47,084 nucleotides of DNA from Halobacterium salinarum DSM 3754 (GCF_008124605.1 NZ_VRYN01000008.1:1-47084); one strand, 5' to 3'; positions 35,830-45,919 are shown, numbered from the stretch's first letter. Made by a program: numbers and translations. The notes: a model not told the origin generated them from the letters alone.

Positions 35830-36698
35830 CAGCTCTTGTTCTCCTCGTCGACGTCCTTGGTCAACGTGATCCCGGCCTGCGAGCCAGCGCCGACGTAGAT
35901 CGTGCTGTTGTCCTGGTTCAGCGCCTCGATATACCGGATCTTGATGAGCTCCGGGTTGTCCTTGAGTGACTCCGCAACGATCTCGTTGGCCTCTGCCTCA
36001 CCCTTGGCCTGCACGCGCTTGCGCTCCGCCTCAGCCTTCGCGACCTGGATGGAGTTCTGCTTTTTCTCGATGTTCTGCTTCTCGACTTCCTTCTTCTCGA
36101 CGGCGTCAGCGTACTGGCCCGGGAGTTTGATGTTCCGGATCTGGACGGCCTCGATGATCAGCCCGCTGCCCACGGCCTCCGTCTCGAGCGCCTTCTTTAC
36201 CGCGGCCGCCATCTGCTTTTGGCCCGCGCCGGTGTAGATCTCGGTCGTGTCGATGTCCCCACCCTCCGTCCGCAACACGTCCTGGGTGGTCGGCCGAATC
36301 AACCGCGCCTCGGCCTGGCTCACGTCCTTGTACTCGTCGTAGAACGTCGCGGCCTCCGTCTTGTTCACACGATACCGGATCGTCACGTCAACGTTGACGC
36401 TCACCCCGTCGTTCGTGAGCACCTCAACGGAATCGTCGCGCGCTTCGGCGCCCTCCTGTTTTTCGTTCGCCATCGTGTACTCCTGGGGCCGGACCGGCAC
36501 GACCGCCGTCGACTGTTTGATCGGCACGATCACGTTTGCACCCGGTTCCAGGGTTTCACCGGTGCTTGCACCCCACTCTTTCACCACCTCGATGTTCCCC
36601 TCCTGGACTGGATTCCACGCCAGTCCACCGCCAACGAGCACGGTCACCAAAACGAATGCACCGACCACTGCGCCGACTTTGAGTTGTAACGATTTCAT
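35829..36698 (-). CDS. SPFH/Band 7 (prohibitin-like) membrane protein
   Basis: The 289-residue product has one N-terminal membrane helix (about residues 7-28), an SPFH domain (about 30-190: NIEVVKEWGASTGETLEPGANVIVPI, TNDGVSVNVDVTIRYRV, LIIEAVQIRNIKLPGQYADAV) and a long Lys/Glu/Ala coiled coil (about 190-240). Such proteins form large rings on membranes and guard or organise proteases and transporters. The start at Met 36698 is preferred to the in-frame ATG at 36716, which would put a polar sequence before the helix. It is cotranscribed with the 47-residue gene. Confidence 0.88.
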   Translation of the reverse strand: MKSLQLKVGAVVGAFVLVTVLVGGGLAWNPVQEGNIEVVKEWGASTGETLEPGANVIVPIKQSTAVVPVRPQEYTMANEKQEGAEARDDSVEVLTNDGVSVNVDVTIRYRVNKTEAATFYDEYKDVSQAEARLIRPTTQDVLRTEGGDIDTTEIYTGAGQKQMAAAVKKALETEAVGSGLIIEAVQIRNIKLPGQYADAVEKKEVEKQNIEKKQNSIQVAKAEAERKRVQAKGEAEANEIVAESLKDNPELIKIRYIEALNQDNSTIYVGAGSQAGITLTKDVDEENKS

Positions 36699-36929
36699 AA
36701 CCGTTGTGTTTAGCACGCAGACCGCAGTCCGACCCGCGAGGCACGCTCACGGCGACGTCTCGCACGACCAGCCGGAGCACCTCGGAGCGCGACCTCTGTA
36801 TGCTGTACCCCACTGTGCCACACCACGGTATTAAAAATACTGGTCCGTGTGACGTGTAATCCCCGGCGGCGCGTCTTCGCTCCGCACGGACTCCCGTCGA
36901 CAACGCCCTGCCGGCTACCCATGGCCCAC
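36699..36929. promoter_or_regulatory. intergenic region upstream of the SPFH gene
   Basis: No gene is visible. An AT-rich island around 36828-36841 (GTATTAAAAATAC, a near-palindrome) stands out against GC-rich flanks and may include the TATA box of a leftward promoter some 130 nt before the SPFH start. The region 36850-36929 holds only the end of the following gene's neighbourhood. Confidence 0.35.
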
Positions 36930-37703
36930 TCACGCACTGTCGCGGACCGCGGGTCTCGACTTCAGAGCCGAGACATCGTTTCGCATCCACCGGGCCCGCG
37001 TCCGCAACCGGTCCCGCCGGTGCCGCAGGTCCTGCAGGAACCAGTCGGCGTCGTCCGCCAGCGAAACGTCGCTAAACGACTCCGACTCGATGTCGTACTC
37101 GGTCTGATAACAGTCCCCGACTGCGTGGTAGGCGTGCGCGTTGCTGATCTCCGTCTGTGCCGTGTCGAGCTGTTGGGTCGCCGTTGCCACCGTTCGTTTC
37201 GCGCTTGTCAGCAGCTCCTGTGGCGTGGCCTCCCCGTCGGCGATGACTGCCGCGCTGTCTCCATCAAGTCGTCCCTCGATCTCCGCGAGTAACTCGCTCA
37301 CCTCCTGGCGGCTGCGCTCTATCTGTGACAGCTGCTCGGTCGCAGCCCGGTACGCGCCGAACGCATTCAGGTACGCGTGTTCGGCGTATCGCACGACCAG
37401 CGACCGGAATGCATCCCACCCGAGGTCGGCGGTGCTGCCGCGGCCGTTGAGGTCCGCGAACCAGTACTCGGTGTGTTGTTGCTTGATGAACTGGCGGAAC
37501 ACGGCGAGGTCTTTGTCGTCTGTGAGTGCGCTTCCGGGAATCGCGTTCCCTGACGCTGAAACCTCCGCGATAAGTGATTCAGTGTACCCGTTGCAGGCGT
37601 CGTATAGCTCCGGGGACGTTTCTTTGAGGTCCGCTGTGCACGCCCGTCGTGCCTCCTCTAGCCCGTCGTAGGGGCCCGTCAGCGCGATTTTATTGCGTGA
37701 CAT
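36930..37703 (-). CDS. hypothetical cytoplasmic protein
   Basis: The 257-residue acidic protein begins MSRNKIALTGPYDGLEEARRACT. It is predicted mostly helical, with coiled-coil-like stretches (about residues 125-160 and 165-195) and a basic C-terminus (HRRDRLRTRARWMRNDVSALKSR). No hydrophobic segment or known motif is seen. The ATG at 37703 is preferred over an upstream in-frame codon because the upstream part is non-acidic. It is a single gene; neighbours give no clue. Confidence 0.65.
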   Translation of the reverse strand: MSRNKIALTGPYDGLEEARRACTADLKETSPELYDACNGYTESLIAEVSASGNAIPGSALTDDKDLAVFRQFIKQQHTEYWFADLNGRGSTADLGWDAFRSLVVRYAEHAYLNAFGAYRAATEQLSQIERSRQEVSELLAEIEGRLDGDSAAVIADGEATPQELLTSAKRTVATATQQLDTAQTEISNAHAYHAVGDCYQTEYDIESESFSDVSLADDADWFLQDLRHRRDRLRTRARWMRNDVSALKSRPAVRDSA

Positions 37704-37865
37704 TGTCTCACACGACACTGTGGAATCAGAGATCGCTGCATAAAAACCTCTCGCCACAACGGCTGCCAGTGCTTGACCGATGGACCCGCCGTTACACATC
37801 GATGGTGGGGCGTCCGGCTACATCCGACCCCACAGCACGGATCCCCTCTCACCTGTGAGCCGCCC

Positions 37866-38285
37866 TCACCGAACGACTGTCACGGTCGTCGGGGCGCGCC
37901 GCACCACCGTTTCGGCGACGCTCCCAAGCAGCACACGGGAGACACCACGCCGCCCGTGGCTCCCCATGACGATCTCGGTGATGTCGTTGTCCTCCGCGAA
38001 CGAGACGATCTCACGCGCCGGGTTCCCCACTGTCGTCTCCATCCGGAACGAGAGCGCCGCGTCCTCCAGGAGGGCCTGGGTCTCCTCGGTGAGTCCCTCG
38101 CTGCTGGCCGGATTCTGGAGGCCTTTCAGCTGCTCTTGGACGATGTCCACGCCGGCGTCGAGCATCCCGTCCGCGAGCTCGGTGACGTGCAGGAGCACGA
38201 GTTCGTCGGTGTCGTGCGTCTCAACGGCGTGTTCGACGGCGTCGTGTGCGGGACTCGATCCGTCGTAGGGGACAAGAACTGCCAT
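37866..38285 (-). CDS. universal stress protein (UspA family)
   Basis: The 139-residue single-domain Usp has the core strand MAVLVPYDGSSPAHDAVEHAV with the nucleotide Asp, and the ATP-binding motif GSHGRRGVSRVLLGSVAE (G-2x-G-9x-GS) near the C-terminus, ending in VTVVR. The ATG at 38285 starts the first strand, so the upstream in-frame codon is not used. ATP or AMP binding is expected. It is a stand-alone gene. Confidence 0.9.
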   Translation of the reverse strand: MAVLVPYDGSSPAHDAVEHAVETHDTDELVLLHVTELADGMLDAGVDIVQEQLKGLQNPASSEGLTEETQALLEDAALSFRMETTVGNPAREIVSFAEDNDITEIVMGSHGRRGVSRVLLGSVAETVVRRAPTTVTVVR

Positions 38286-38365
38286 ACGCACCCTCGCCGA
38301 GCACTCCACATAAAACGCGCTGTTGTGTGACCAGCGCCCAGTCACTCCGCGTTGTGGGGGCCTGA

Positions 38366-38899
38366 CGACCAGGCAGTTCCCGGCGAGAACAAACCGGCGG
38401 CCCTCGTGAGCGACACCGAGCGGGTGCGGCGTACGACGCTGAAGATCAGGACAGCGGCCTCGACGAAATCGTTGCGGACCTCAAGGAGGTCTTCTCCCGG
38501 TGGCCGTGGTACGACGAGCAAGAGACCGAGTACCAGGTTCGCTACGAGTTCTCGAAGACCGTTCTTTGCCACGTCCAGCAGACCTCGGAGTGGCTGGCCC
38601 GGGTCGACCGGGCCGATGAGACGATCCTCTTCAGCCAGCACGACCTGCGGTCGCGAGCCGCGGCGTTCACCCTCGCAGAGAGTGTCATGGAGCTCTGTAC
38701 GATGCTCCATCGGGAGGTCGTCACGGAGCGGAGTCAAGCACGAAAGCCGATGTACGTCGGTCCTCGACCAGCAGGCCGCGAGCACGAGCGAGTGGGGGAC
38801 TGGGCGCAGTCCAGACACAGCCTGTCGACCGTCGAATTCCCCGCCCTGCCAGCCCCCGGCGCGATCACGGGGCTGGGGCCATCGGGAGGAAGAGTACCG
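38366..38899 (+). pseudogene. frame-disrupted gene of unknown family
   Basis: The frame open from 38366 encodes a convincing acidic helical protein (DEIVADLKEVFSRWPWYDEQ, then YEFSKTVLCHVQQTSEWLARVDRADE and LFSQHDLRSRAAAFTLAESVMELCTMLHREV). It has no usable start before that stretch and is cut upstream by a stop at 38363-38365. Another frame carries a plausible start (GTG 38406, VSDTERVRRT). A shift of one or two bases near 38430 would join them. The frame continues open into the next gene. It is probably a decayed gene, though a non-standard start cannot be excluded. Confidence 0.5.
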
Positions 38900-39250
38900 A
38901 TGACCAGCGGCCAAGCGTACCGTGGTGAACGCTGCATGGGTGGACAGCTGGTCTACACGCCCGACGGCGACCTCCTAGACAGGCATCTCCACGTCCTGCG
39001 CCGCGTCCCTGGTGGGTTCGACTGGGGATCGGAGACCGATGAGGCCCGTATCGATCAGCTCGCAATTGCACTACTGGCCGATTCGTCGACGAAGAACATC
39101 GCGCTCGAGCACTATACGAGTAAACTACAGGTTGTTTCAAAATATATTCTACGCTGCTCGATCCATCGATTCCTTTCGATTCCGACAACAAATCACCCCG
39201 TTTATGCCACGCCACACCAATGTAATAATACATACATATTTGTGTTTTGA
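38900..39250 (+). CDS. DUF6166-like protein, probably with altered C-terminus
   Basis: From ATG 38900, with GGAGGA at 38885-38890 as a ribosome site, the product has 116 residues. It contains QAYRGER, TPDGDLLDRHLHVLRRVPGGFDWG and QLAIALLADSS, then EHYTSKLQVVSKYI, which match the small DUF6166 family of haloarchaea and bacteria (YxG...DG..L....F.WG...QLAL.LL). The last 35 residues come from AT-rich DNA and do not look like the family. The gene may be truncated at about 39140. Function unknown. Confidence 0.55.
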   Translation: MTSGQAYRGERCMGGQLVYTPDGDLLDRHLHVLRRVPGGFDWGSETDEARIDQLAIALLADSSTKNIALEHYTSKLQVVSKYILRCSIHRFLSIPTTNHPVYATPHQCNNTYIFVF

Positions 39251-39307
39251 TAGAAAATTTTTTACGAAATGCGGACATAGTTTTGGCTGGAGTCAAGGTG
39301 ATTAGCC
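39130..39307 (+). promoter_or_regulatory. AT-rich promoter region and strong ribosome site of hsp20
   Basis: This island is much richer in A+T than its flanks. It contains TATA-like sequences around 39225-39265 and a strong Shine-Dalgarno-like AAGGTGATT at 39295-39303, a few bases before ATG 39308. That favours a leadered, inducible transcript, unlike the leaderless genes elsewhere. Heat induction is expected for hsp20 genes; no specific element is identified. Confidence 0.5.
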
Positions 39308-39679
39308 ATGCCCCTTCCGACAGGTTCAACCAGTTCGTGGCTACAGAACTCCGGATTCCCGAGCCGACTGTTCGAAACCGGTCGCAACGACTACGAACTG
39401 TACGAGGAGGACGACGAGTTCGTCCTGAGCGTCGAGATGCCGGGCTTCGATCCCGAGGAGATCACCGTTTCCTGGGACGAGGGTGTCCTCAACATCGCCG
39501 CCGAACACGAGGATGAGACGCGGAGCCAGCGCAAGACCTACCACCGTCGCTTCCGCTTCCCAAAGAACGTCGAGGACGACGATATCGAGGCCCAGTACAA
39601 TAACGGGATCCTCGAAGTCCGGCTGCCGGTACTGACGGGTGCCACCACCCGCGGCAAGCAGATCGAGGTCCAGGCCTGA
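39308..39679 (+). CDS. Hsp20/alpha-crystallin small heat-shock protein
   Basis: The 123-residue product has the alpha-crystallin domain: NDYELYEEDDEFVLSVEMPGFDPEEITVSWDEGVLNI, with FRFPKNVEDDDIEAQYNNGILEVRLP as the conserved second part (GILxVxLP). It prevents aggregation of unfolded proteins. It lies 65 nt upstream of the cdc48 gene on the same strand, suggesting one proteostasis unit. Confidence 0.93.
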   Translation: MPLPTGSTSSWLQNSGFPSRLFETGRNDYELYEEDDEFVLSVEMPGFDPEEITVSWDEGVLNIAAEHEDETRSQRKTYHRRFRFPKNVEDDDIEAQYNNGILEVRLPVLTGATTRGKQIEVQA

Positions 39680-39726
39680 CATCGCCTCGGACAGGAGTAC
39701 TGACCGACAGCCGCTTTCTTCCGTGA

Positions 39727-41958
<2,232 letters not shown>

Positions 41959-41974
41959 CACTGGTGACTCTCCC

Positions 41975-42142
41975 TTACGTAGTTGAATCGTCGGCTTGAT
42001 CCGATCGAGGTTCACCGGCTTCTTCGAGTTGTTCGGTCACACGTTGGTCAATCTGTTCATCTATATCCACGACCTCGGCCTCGACCTGTCGTTCGGCCTC
42101 GCTTGAAATCGTCTCTTCAAGGATCCACTCGTAGATTGACAT
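41975..42142 (-). CDS. small acidic hypothetical protein
   Basis: The reading frame from ATG 42142 to TAA 41975 encodes 55 residues: MSIYEWILEETISSEAERQ, then an acidic amphipathic helix and a disordered tail ending QADDSTT. The strong acidic bias supports a real haloarchaeal gene. It follows a small membrane-protein gene (42149-42322) by 6 nt on the same strand, so the two probably form an operon. No family is recognised. Confidence 0.6.
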   Translation of the reverse strand: MSIYEWILEETISSEAERQVEAEVVDIDEQIDQRVTEQLEEAGEPRSDQADDSTT

Positions 42143-42148
42143 TTTCCC

Positions 42149-42322
42149 CTAAATTCTCAATAAGTAACCAATGACGAGACCTCCTTCGAACGCTGCCACC
42201 CGGGGATCGACGCGGAAGACGAGAAAAGCAAAGCCGGCAATAAAGAGGATGCCGTACACGAGTTCGATGTGAAATTGCGTCTGTCTTCCTCGGAAGCGAC
42301 CACTGAGCGAACTCAGCGACAT
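42149..42322 (-). CDS. small two-helix membrane protein
   Basis: The reading frame from ATG 42322 to TAG 42149 encodes 57 residues, with a polar, basic N-terminus (SLSGRFRGRQTQFHIE) followed by two hydrophobic segments (residues 20-36 and 43-56) separated by RVDPR. Probably an inner membrane protein. The gene is followed directly by the 55-residue acidic gene. Function unknown. Confidence 0.6.
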   Translation of the reverse strand: MSLSSLSGRFRGRQTQFHIELVYGILFIAGFAFLVFRVDPRVAAFEGGLVIGYLLRI

Positions 42323-42424
42323 CGTTGTTTCTTATCTTCGAGTCTCGTATCGAAAAGCCTGACTTGGGAGTTCGTCTGAGTAGAGGCACGGCTTCCGCTC
42401 CGATAACATCCTGGTGTGACCTGC

Positions 42425-43483
42425 TCAGGTGAGACGGTGGAATCGCTCGGCTGCCTCGAACGTAACGAAGGCGATAACACCGGCAACAGTCGGGGTAGCG
42501 ATCCACGTCGTCACGATCCGTTTCGTCGCCGAGGGATTGAACAGATCGAGCTGGTCAGCGGCCCAGTCCGACCGTTCAGCAGTTGAAAGCCCGTCAGGTC
42601 GGACGATTGCGTGAAGAGGCACCCGACGGCTCTCCCGCCCCACCCGAGTCCGATGACGCACGCGGTGAGCACGACGGCGAGACTCGCGGGGATTCCGGCT
42701 CAGCTCAGACCGGTGAGGATCGAGGCCGCGATCGTCTCAGCGATCAGGGGACGCTTCCAGCGATAGGTCCGTGATATCTTCACCGACGGTCTCCATCGTC
42801 CGGGGACCGATAGCGAAGGCACCGACCCCGATCGCCACGCCGCCGATAGCCACCCCAGATGTCATCTCGAGCTGCCTGGAACCAACGAGGGGCGCGACGG
42901 CGCTGGCGACGTTGGAGGCCCCTGTCGAGAACCCCATGTAACAGCCGATCCCGATCACGACGAGCTCCGCGAAGCGGCCGGTGTCGTCGGATTCGAAACT
43001 GAGCAGATTCACGATCGCGTCGTAGAAGTACCGCCCAACAAACGCACAGATCCAGAAGGCGAGGGTCGTCGAGAGTACCCACCACATACCGACGACACCG
43101 ACGGTGCGCCAGTCGAGGACACCGAGCGCCGCGCCCATCGCGACGACAGCGGCAACCGCCGTCTGGCTGGTGCTGGTCGACACGTTGAGGACGTTTCCGA
43201 TCAGGATGCCGAGCCCGATGAACAGGAGGACGCCGATCGACGCGCCCAGCGTGAAATACTCCGCTGGGATGAAATCCGCCCCCAGGGCGTCGACGACATT
43301 CGTGCCGATGGTGAATCCACCGAGCAGCACGAACACGGCCATCAACCCGGATGCCTGTCGCATCGACAGAGCGTCGCTTCCAGTCGCGGGGCCGAATGCC
43401 ACGCCGGTCGATGAGCCCCCGATATTCACGCCGACGAAGATGGCCGCTGCTACGCCGACGACGAACACCACCGACAGCGCCAT
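42425..43483 (-). pseudogene. PiT-family phosphate permease pseudogene
   Basis: The N-terminal 248 codons read as a PiT protein (VGVNIGGSSTGVAFGPATGS, GGFTIGTNVVDALG, NVSTSTSQTAVAAVV). The frame shifts in a run of four C (minus strand, 42749-42752), where SLIAETIAASILTGLS continues in another frame. That frame meets a stop at 42700-42702, then resumes as AGIPASLAVVLTACVIGLGWG. A further shift near 42600 restores the C-terminus (DLFNPSATKRIVTTWIATPTVAGVIAF, ending at 42425). A complete PiT gene exists at 9642, so this copy is dispensable. Confidence 0.85.
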
Positions 43484-43579
43484 ACAATCGGATACCGGAC
43501 ATAATTCCGCAAAAGAATATTGATTTCCTGAACCGACGAGTAAGGGCTAAGTGAACGCCGACACTATGTCCTGATAGGC

Positions 43580-43861
43580 ATGACCCTCCAGCCTTGGCTG
43601 TACACGCTCGTCGTAGTCGTCGGAGGGTTCCACGTGCTGGCTGTCCTCTATGCGTATTGGTCCAAGCAGAGCTCCGACGGTGGCGTGGAACCTGCGGACA
43701 GCACTAAAAAATCAGTACAGACAAAAGAAGTCGATTGCCCGGAGTGTGGGACAACCAACGAACGGGAATACAGGTACTGTGCGAACTGCGTGTCAGAACT
43801 CCCTGGCGGAGGCAATATCGGCAGAATGCCAACCGCGCCTGTCGGTCGACAGATTCTCTGA
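43580..43861 (+). CDS. membrane-anchored zinc-ribbon protein
   Basis: The 93-residue product has one N-terminal membrane helix (about residues 8-27) and a cytoplasmic zinc ribbon with two CxxC knuckles (CPECG and CANC, about residues 53-72). Anchored zinc ribbons of this design are common small haloarchaeal proteins; the role is unknown. The stop directly abuts the stop of the convergent gene at 43862. Confidence 0.7.
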   Translation: MTLQPWLYTLVVVVGGFHVLAVLYAYWSKQSSDGGVEPADSTKKSVQTKEVDCPECGTTNEREYRYCANCVSELPGGGNIGRMPTAPVGRQIL

Positions 43862-44014
43862 TTACTCCAGCCGATCTCCGGCAAACGAAAGAGTCAGTTC
43901 TTCTGCCTCGTAGATATTGATGAGTTCATTGGTGATTTCGTCATAGGATTCGTCGTCGACTCGTAGATTGTCGAGTCGGTTGACTGTCTCCTCATTAAGA
44001 TCAATCTCCGGCAT
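43862..44014 (-). CDS. antitoxin-like small protein (VapB/DUF7557-like)
   Basis: The 50-residue product begins MPEIDLNEETVNRLDNLRVDDESYDEITNELINIYE, a pattern I associate with short haloarchaeal antitoxins (strand, then a helix with LDxLR and SYDE). No toxin gene follows within the window on this strand, so it is orphaned or acts alone. The ATG at 44014 fits the family start; an upstream codon would add an unrelated tail. Confidence 0.6.
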   Translation of the reverse strand: MPEIDLNEETVNRLDNLRVDDESYDEITNELINIYEAEELTLSFAGDRLE

Positions 44015-44113
44015 ATTCGGAGTCTGGGGTCTGTTGTTCGTAAAACTCACGAAGCGGATTGACTGAAGAAGTGCTGGGGAGCACAGCCCAGTCACTCAAC
44101 CGAAGCTACCTAC

Positions 44114-44131
44114 GTGATACAAGCGTATCAC
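44114..44131 (+). promoter_or_regulatory. palindromic operator of the RHH-RelE pair
   Basis: GTGATAC (44114-44120) and GTATCAC (44125-44131) form a perfect 7-bp inverted repeat with a 4-bp spacer. It ends 5 nt before the ATG of the RHH gene. This is a typical autoregulatory site for a toxin-antitoxin operon; binding by the RHH antitoxin is inferred. Confidence 0.7.
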
Positions 44132-44136
44132 ATCGT

Positions 44137-44415
44137 ATGAGCACTGACAGCGACGGCGGTGGCGACGGCGAGATGGAGAAGATCAACGTCCGGGTACCGC
44201 AGTCGCTGCTGGCACAGGTCGACGAAGTATGGGAAGAGCGTGGCTACGCGACCAAGTCCGAATTCATCCGCGATGCCCTCCGGGATGCGGTCAATCCCCC
44301 CACGCAGCTGTCCGAGGAAGCGCTCAAGCACCTGGCAGAGAGCCGCGAACAGCGAGAGCAGGGTGAGACGGTGTCCCAAGACGACGTGAAGGACCGCCTG
44401 CGCATCGATGACTAA
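44137..44415 (+). CDS. ribbon-helix-helix (CopG-type) antitoxin or repressor
   Basis: The 92-residue product has an RHH fold (about residues 14-52: KINVRVPQSLLAQVDEVWEERGYATKSEFIRDALRDAV) and an acidic, Gln/Glu-rich C-terminal tail that would wrap a toxin. The ATG at 44137 is preferred to an upstream in-frame codon at 44059 because it lies just after the palindrome. It overlaps the RelE gene by 8 nt. Confidence 0.85.
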   Translation: MSTDSDGGGDGEMEKINVRVPQSLLAQVDEVWEERGYATKSEFIRDALRDAVNPPTQLSEEALKHLAESREQREQGETVSQDDVKDRLRIDD

Positions 44416-44677
44416 AGTCGAGTGGACATCAAAAGCACTCGATTTGCTAGACGGACTCGACATCGAAGCCCAAGAGCGACTGGTCAAGAAACTCGACGAG
44501 GCGAAAGACTGGACCTCTCACCGCCTCGAAAAGCTCACCGGCTACCCGTACTACAAGCTCCGCGCCGGCGACTACCGAGCGACGACAGGATCGAATGCCG
44601 TGTCGACCACGTCCTCCACGAGCAGAAGGTTTCCGTCGAGTCCGATGAGAGCGCTATTCCAGAGGGAGAGTCGCTGA
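44408..44677 (+). CDS. RelE-type toxin with altered C-terminus, possibly inactive
   Basis: The 89-residue frame has a RelE/ParE N-terminal part (KVEWTSKALDLLDGLDIEAQERLVKKLDEAKDWTSHRLEKLTGYPYYKLRAGDYRA, to about residue 59). The expected continuation (hydrophobic strand, then a VGHRRxxY-like end) is missing. Instead the frame runs into a Ser/Thr/Arg-rich tail that looks out of frame. The +1 frame (DDRIECRVDHVLHEQKVSVESDE) is more haloarchaeal. A frameshift or deletion near 44582 is likely, so the toxin may be dead. Confidence 0.6.
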   Translation: MTKVEWTSKALDLLDGLDIEAQERLVKKLDEAKDWTSHRLEKLTGYPYYKLRAGDYRATTGSNAVSTTSSTSRRFPSSPMRALFQRESR

Positions 44678-45466
44678 TCAGTTAGTGAAGAACTGTTCCC
44701 ACAGGATGTCTGCAAGTGTGATTCCCGCATAGCCACCGACAACCATCACTAGGAAGGGAACGATGGCCTCGGACGCGGTGTTGGTATCTGCACTGAAAAC
44801 GCGGCTATCTCCGATTGCTGGTGAGAACGGACCACCATCATACATCTCCTTTGACCACTGCCGGTCTCCACTCCCAGCATCGAACGCCACGAGTTCATAG
44901 CGGTCGTAGCTCGCGAGGACGACATCCTCCGTCCGAACTAACGGACCCGGAATATTTGGCCCAGGAATTTCCCACTGTGTCTCACCCGTCTCACGGTCCA
45001 GCGCGTAGATTCCCTGAGCGGCAGCGCCATCTGCGGTGATATACACGGAATCGGCATCGATGGCTGGCGGGGCAGGGATACTTGCACGCTGATGATCGTC
45101 ACTAAACGTCCGCATCCACGGCGTGTCACCAGTGGACGCCGCAAGCGCAGTTACATCGCCCTGATCGCTCGTGGCGACAAGGAGGTCGTCAGCGACAGTC
45201 GGTGGATTGGGTCTGCCAGCTGTATTGTGTGTCCAAGTCGTCGTCCAGCTATCGGTGTCGAGTGCGACGAGCCCGTCGGTCGATGGCTCGGTATAGTCGC
45301 CAAGTACGGGCGTAACGGCGATCGGATCCGCGAGGGCTGGTGGCCCAGTTGGACGCCGATTGAGTTCGTGGGTCGTATCGGAGGACCCGTCATCGAGTTG
45401 TACGGTGGTTAGGGGTCGACCGTGGTGAGGACCTCGAGTTCGATGCGCCGGAGCACAGTGTAACAT
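44678..45466 (-). CDS. PQQ-type beta-propeller protein, 5'-truncated
   Basis: The product has beta-propeller repeats with the PQQ-like pattern [45 protein letters not shown] and [16 protein letters not shown] hydrophobic C-terminal helix ([23 protein letters not shown]) anchors it to the membrane. Full propellers have more blades and a signal peptide; the start here ([19 protein letters not shown] 45466) is not a signal and the first blade is partial. The gene is probably truncated at its 5' end. Extracellular location is inferred. Confidence 0.6.
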   Translation of the reverse strand: MLHCAPAHRTRGPHHGRPLTTVQLDDGSSDTTHELNRRPTGPPALADPIAVTPVLGDYTEPSTDGLVALDTDSWTTTWTHNTAGRPNPPTVADDLLVATSDQGDVTALAASTGDTPWMRTFSDDHQRASIPAPPAIDADSVYITADGAAAQGIYALDRETGETQWEIPGPNIPGPLVRTEDVVLASYDRYELVAFDAGSGDRQWSKEMYDGGPFSPAIGDSRVFSADTNTASEAIVPFLVMVVGGYAGITLADILWEQFFTN

Positions 45467-45540
45467 AGAACGAAACTTGTGTATAAAGAAGCTTCGAGTA
45501 ATGTTACAGACCGAGAGGGACAAGAGCTTGCCCCACCGCC

Positions 45541-45581
45541 TTAACCAACAAAACTATGGATAGAGAGTCCGTGTTGGTTAA
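45541..45581 (+). promoter_or_regulatory. long inverted repeat upstream of the gene at 45596
   Basis: TTAACCAACA (45541-45550) and TGTTGGTTAA (45572-45581) are perfect 10-bp complements, 21 bp apart. The second copy ends 14 nt before the ATG at 45596. The spacing is close to two helical turns, which suits a dimer or tetramer of a regulator. No match to a known operator is recalled. Confidence 0.65.
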
Positions 45582-45595
45582 CACAGAGAGAGTCG

Positions 45596-45919
45596 ATGTC
45601 CTCCGAACCACCGTCCCCACCGGCGAACCTCCCAACGGAGATCGTCAACACGCTCAACGAAGCCACATCGGAGCATCTTCGGGACGCTGCCAGCTACGCC
45701 GAGGCGTTGGCCGAATACAAGGAGCGTGAAGCTCGTCTCGAGGAGGAAGCGGACGATGCCGACGTCGAGGAACGCCCCGATGACCTCCCAGACGACGTGC
45801 CGGCGAAGGCGGCGATCACGATCAAGGAGATCAACGACAATCGCTACTACTACTGGCAGTGGCGGGAAGGTGATTCGGTGACGTCGAAGTACAGAGAGCC
45901 GGTGAATCCCGACGAGTAG
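45596..45919 (+). CDS. conserved small haloarchaeal hypothetical protein
   Basis: The 107-residue product has an N-terminal helix (PTEIVNTLNEATSEHLRDAASYAEALAEYKEREARL), a short acidic, Pro-rich part, and a C-terminal region AAITIKEINDNRYYYWQWREGDSVTSKYREPV. The YYYWQWREG segment recalls small DUF6788-type proteins seen on haloarchaeal plasmids; I cannot confirm the family. Function unknown. The long inverted repeat lies just upstream. Confidence 0.75.
   Translation: MSSEPPSPPANLPTEIVNTLNEATSEHLRDAASYAEALAEYKEREARLEEEADDADVEERPDDLPDDVPAKAAITIKEINDNRYYYWQWREGDSVTSKYREPVNPDE

Noticed and set aside
35509-35898. Plus-strand frame of 129 codons upstream of dat
   Set aside because: It is antisense to the SPFH partner gene and the SPFH end; the opposite strand carries better genes with coupled junctions.
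36828-36841. Near-palindrome GTATTAAAAATAC as a regulator site
   Set aside because: The symmetry is mostly due to A/T runs and is equally explained by a TATA box.
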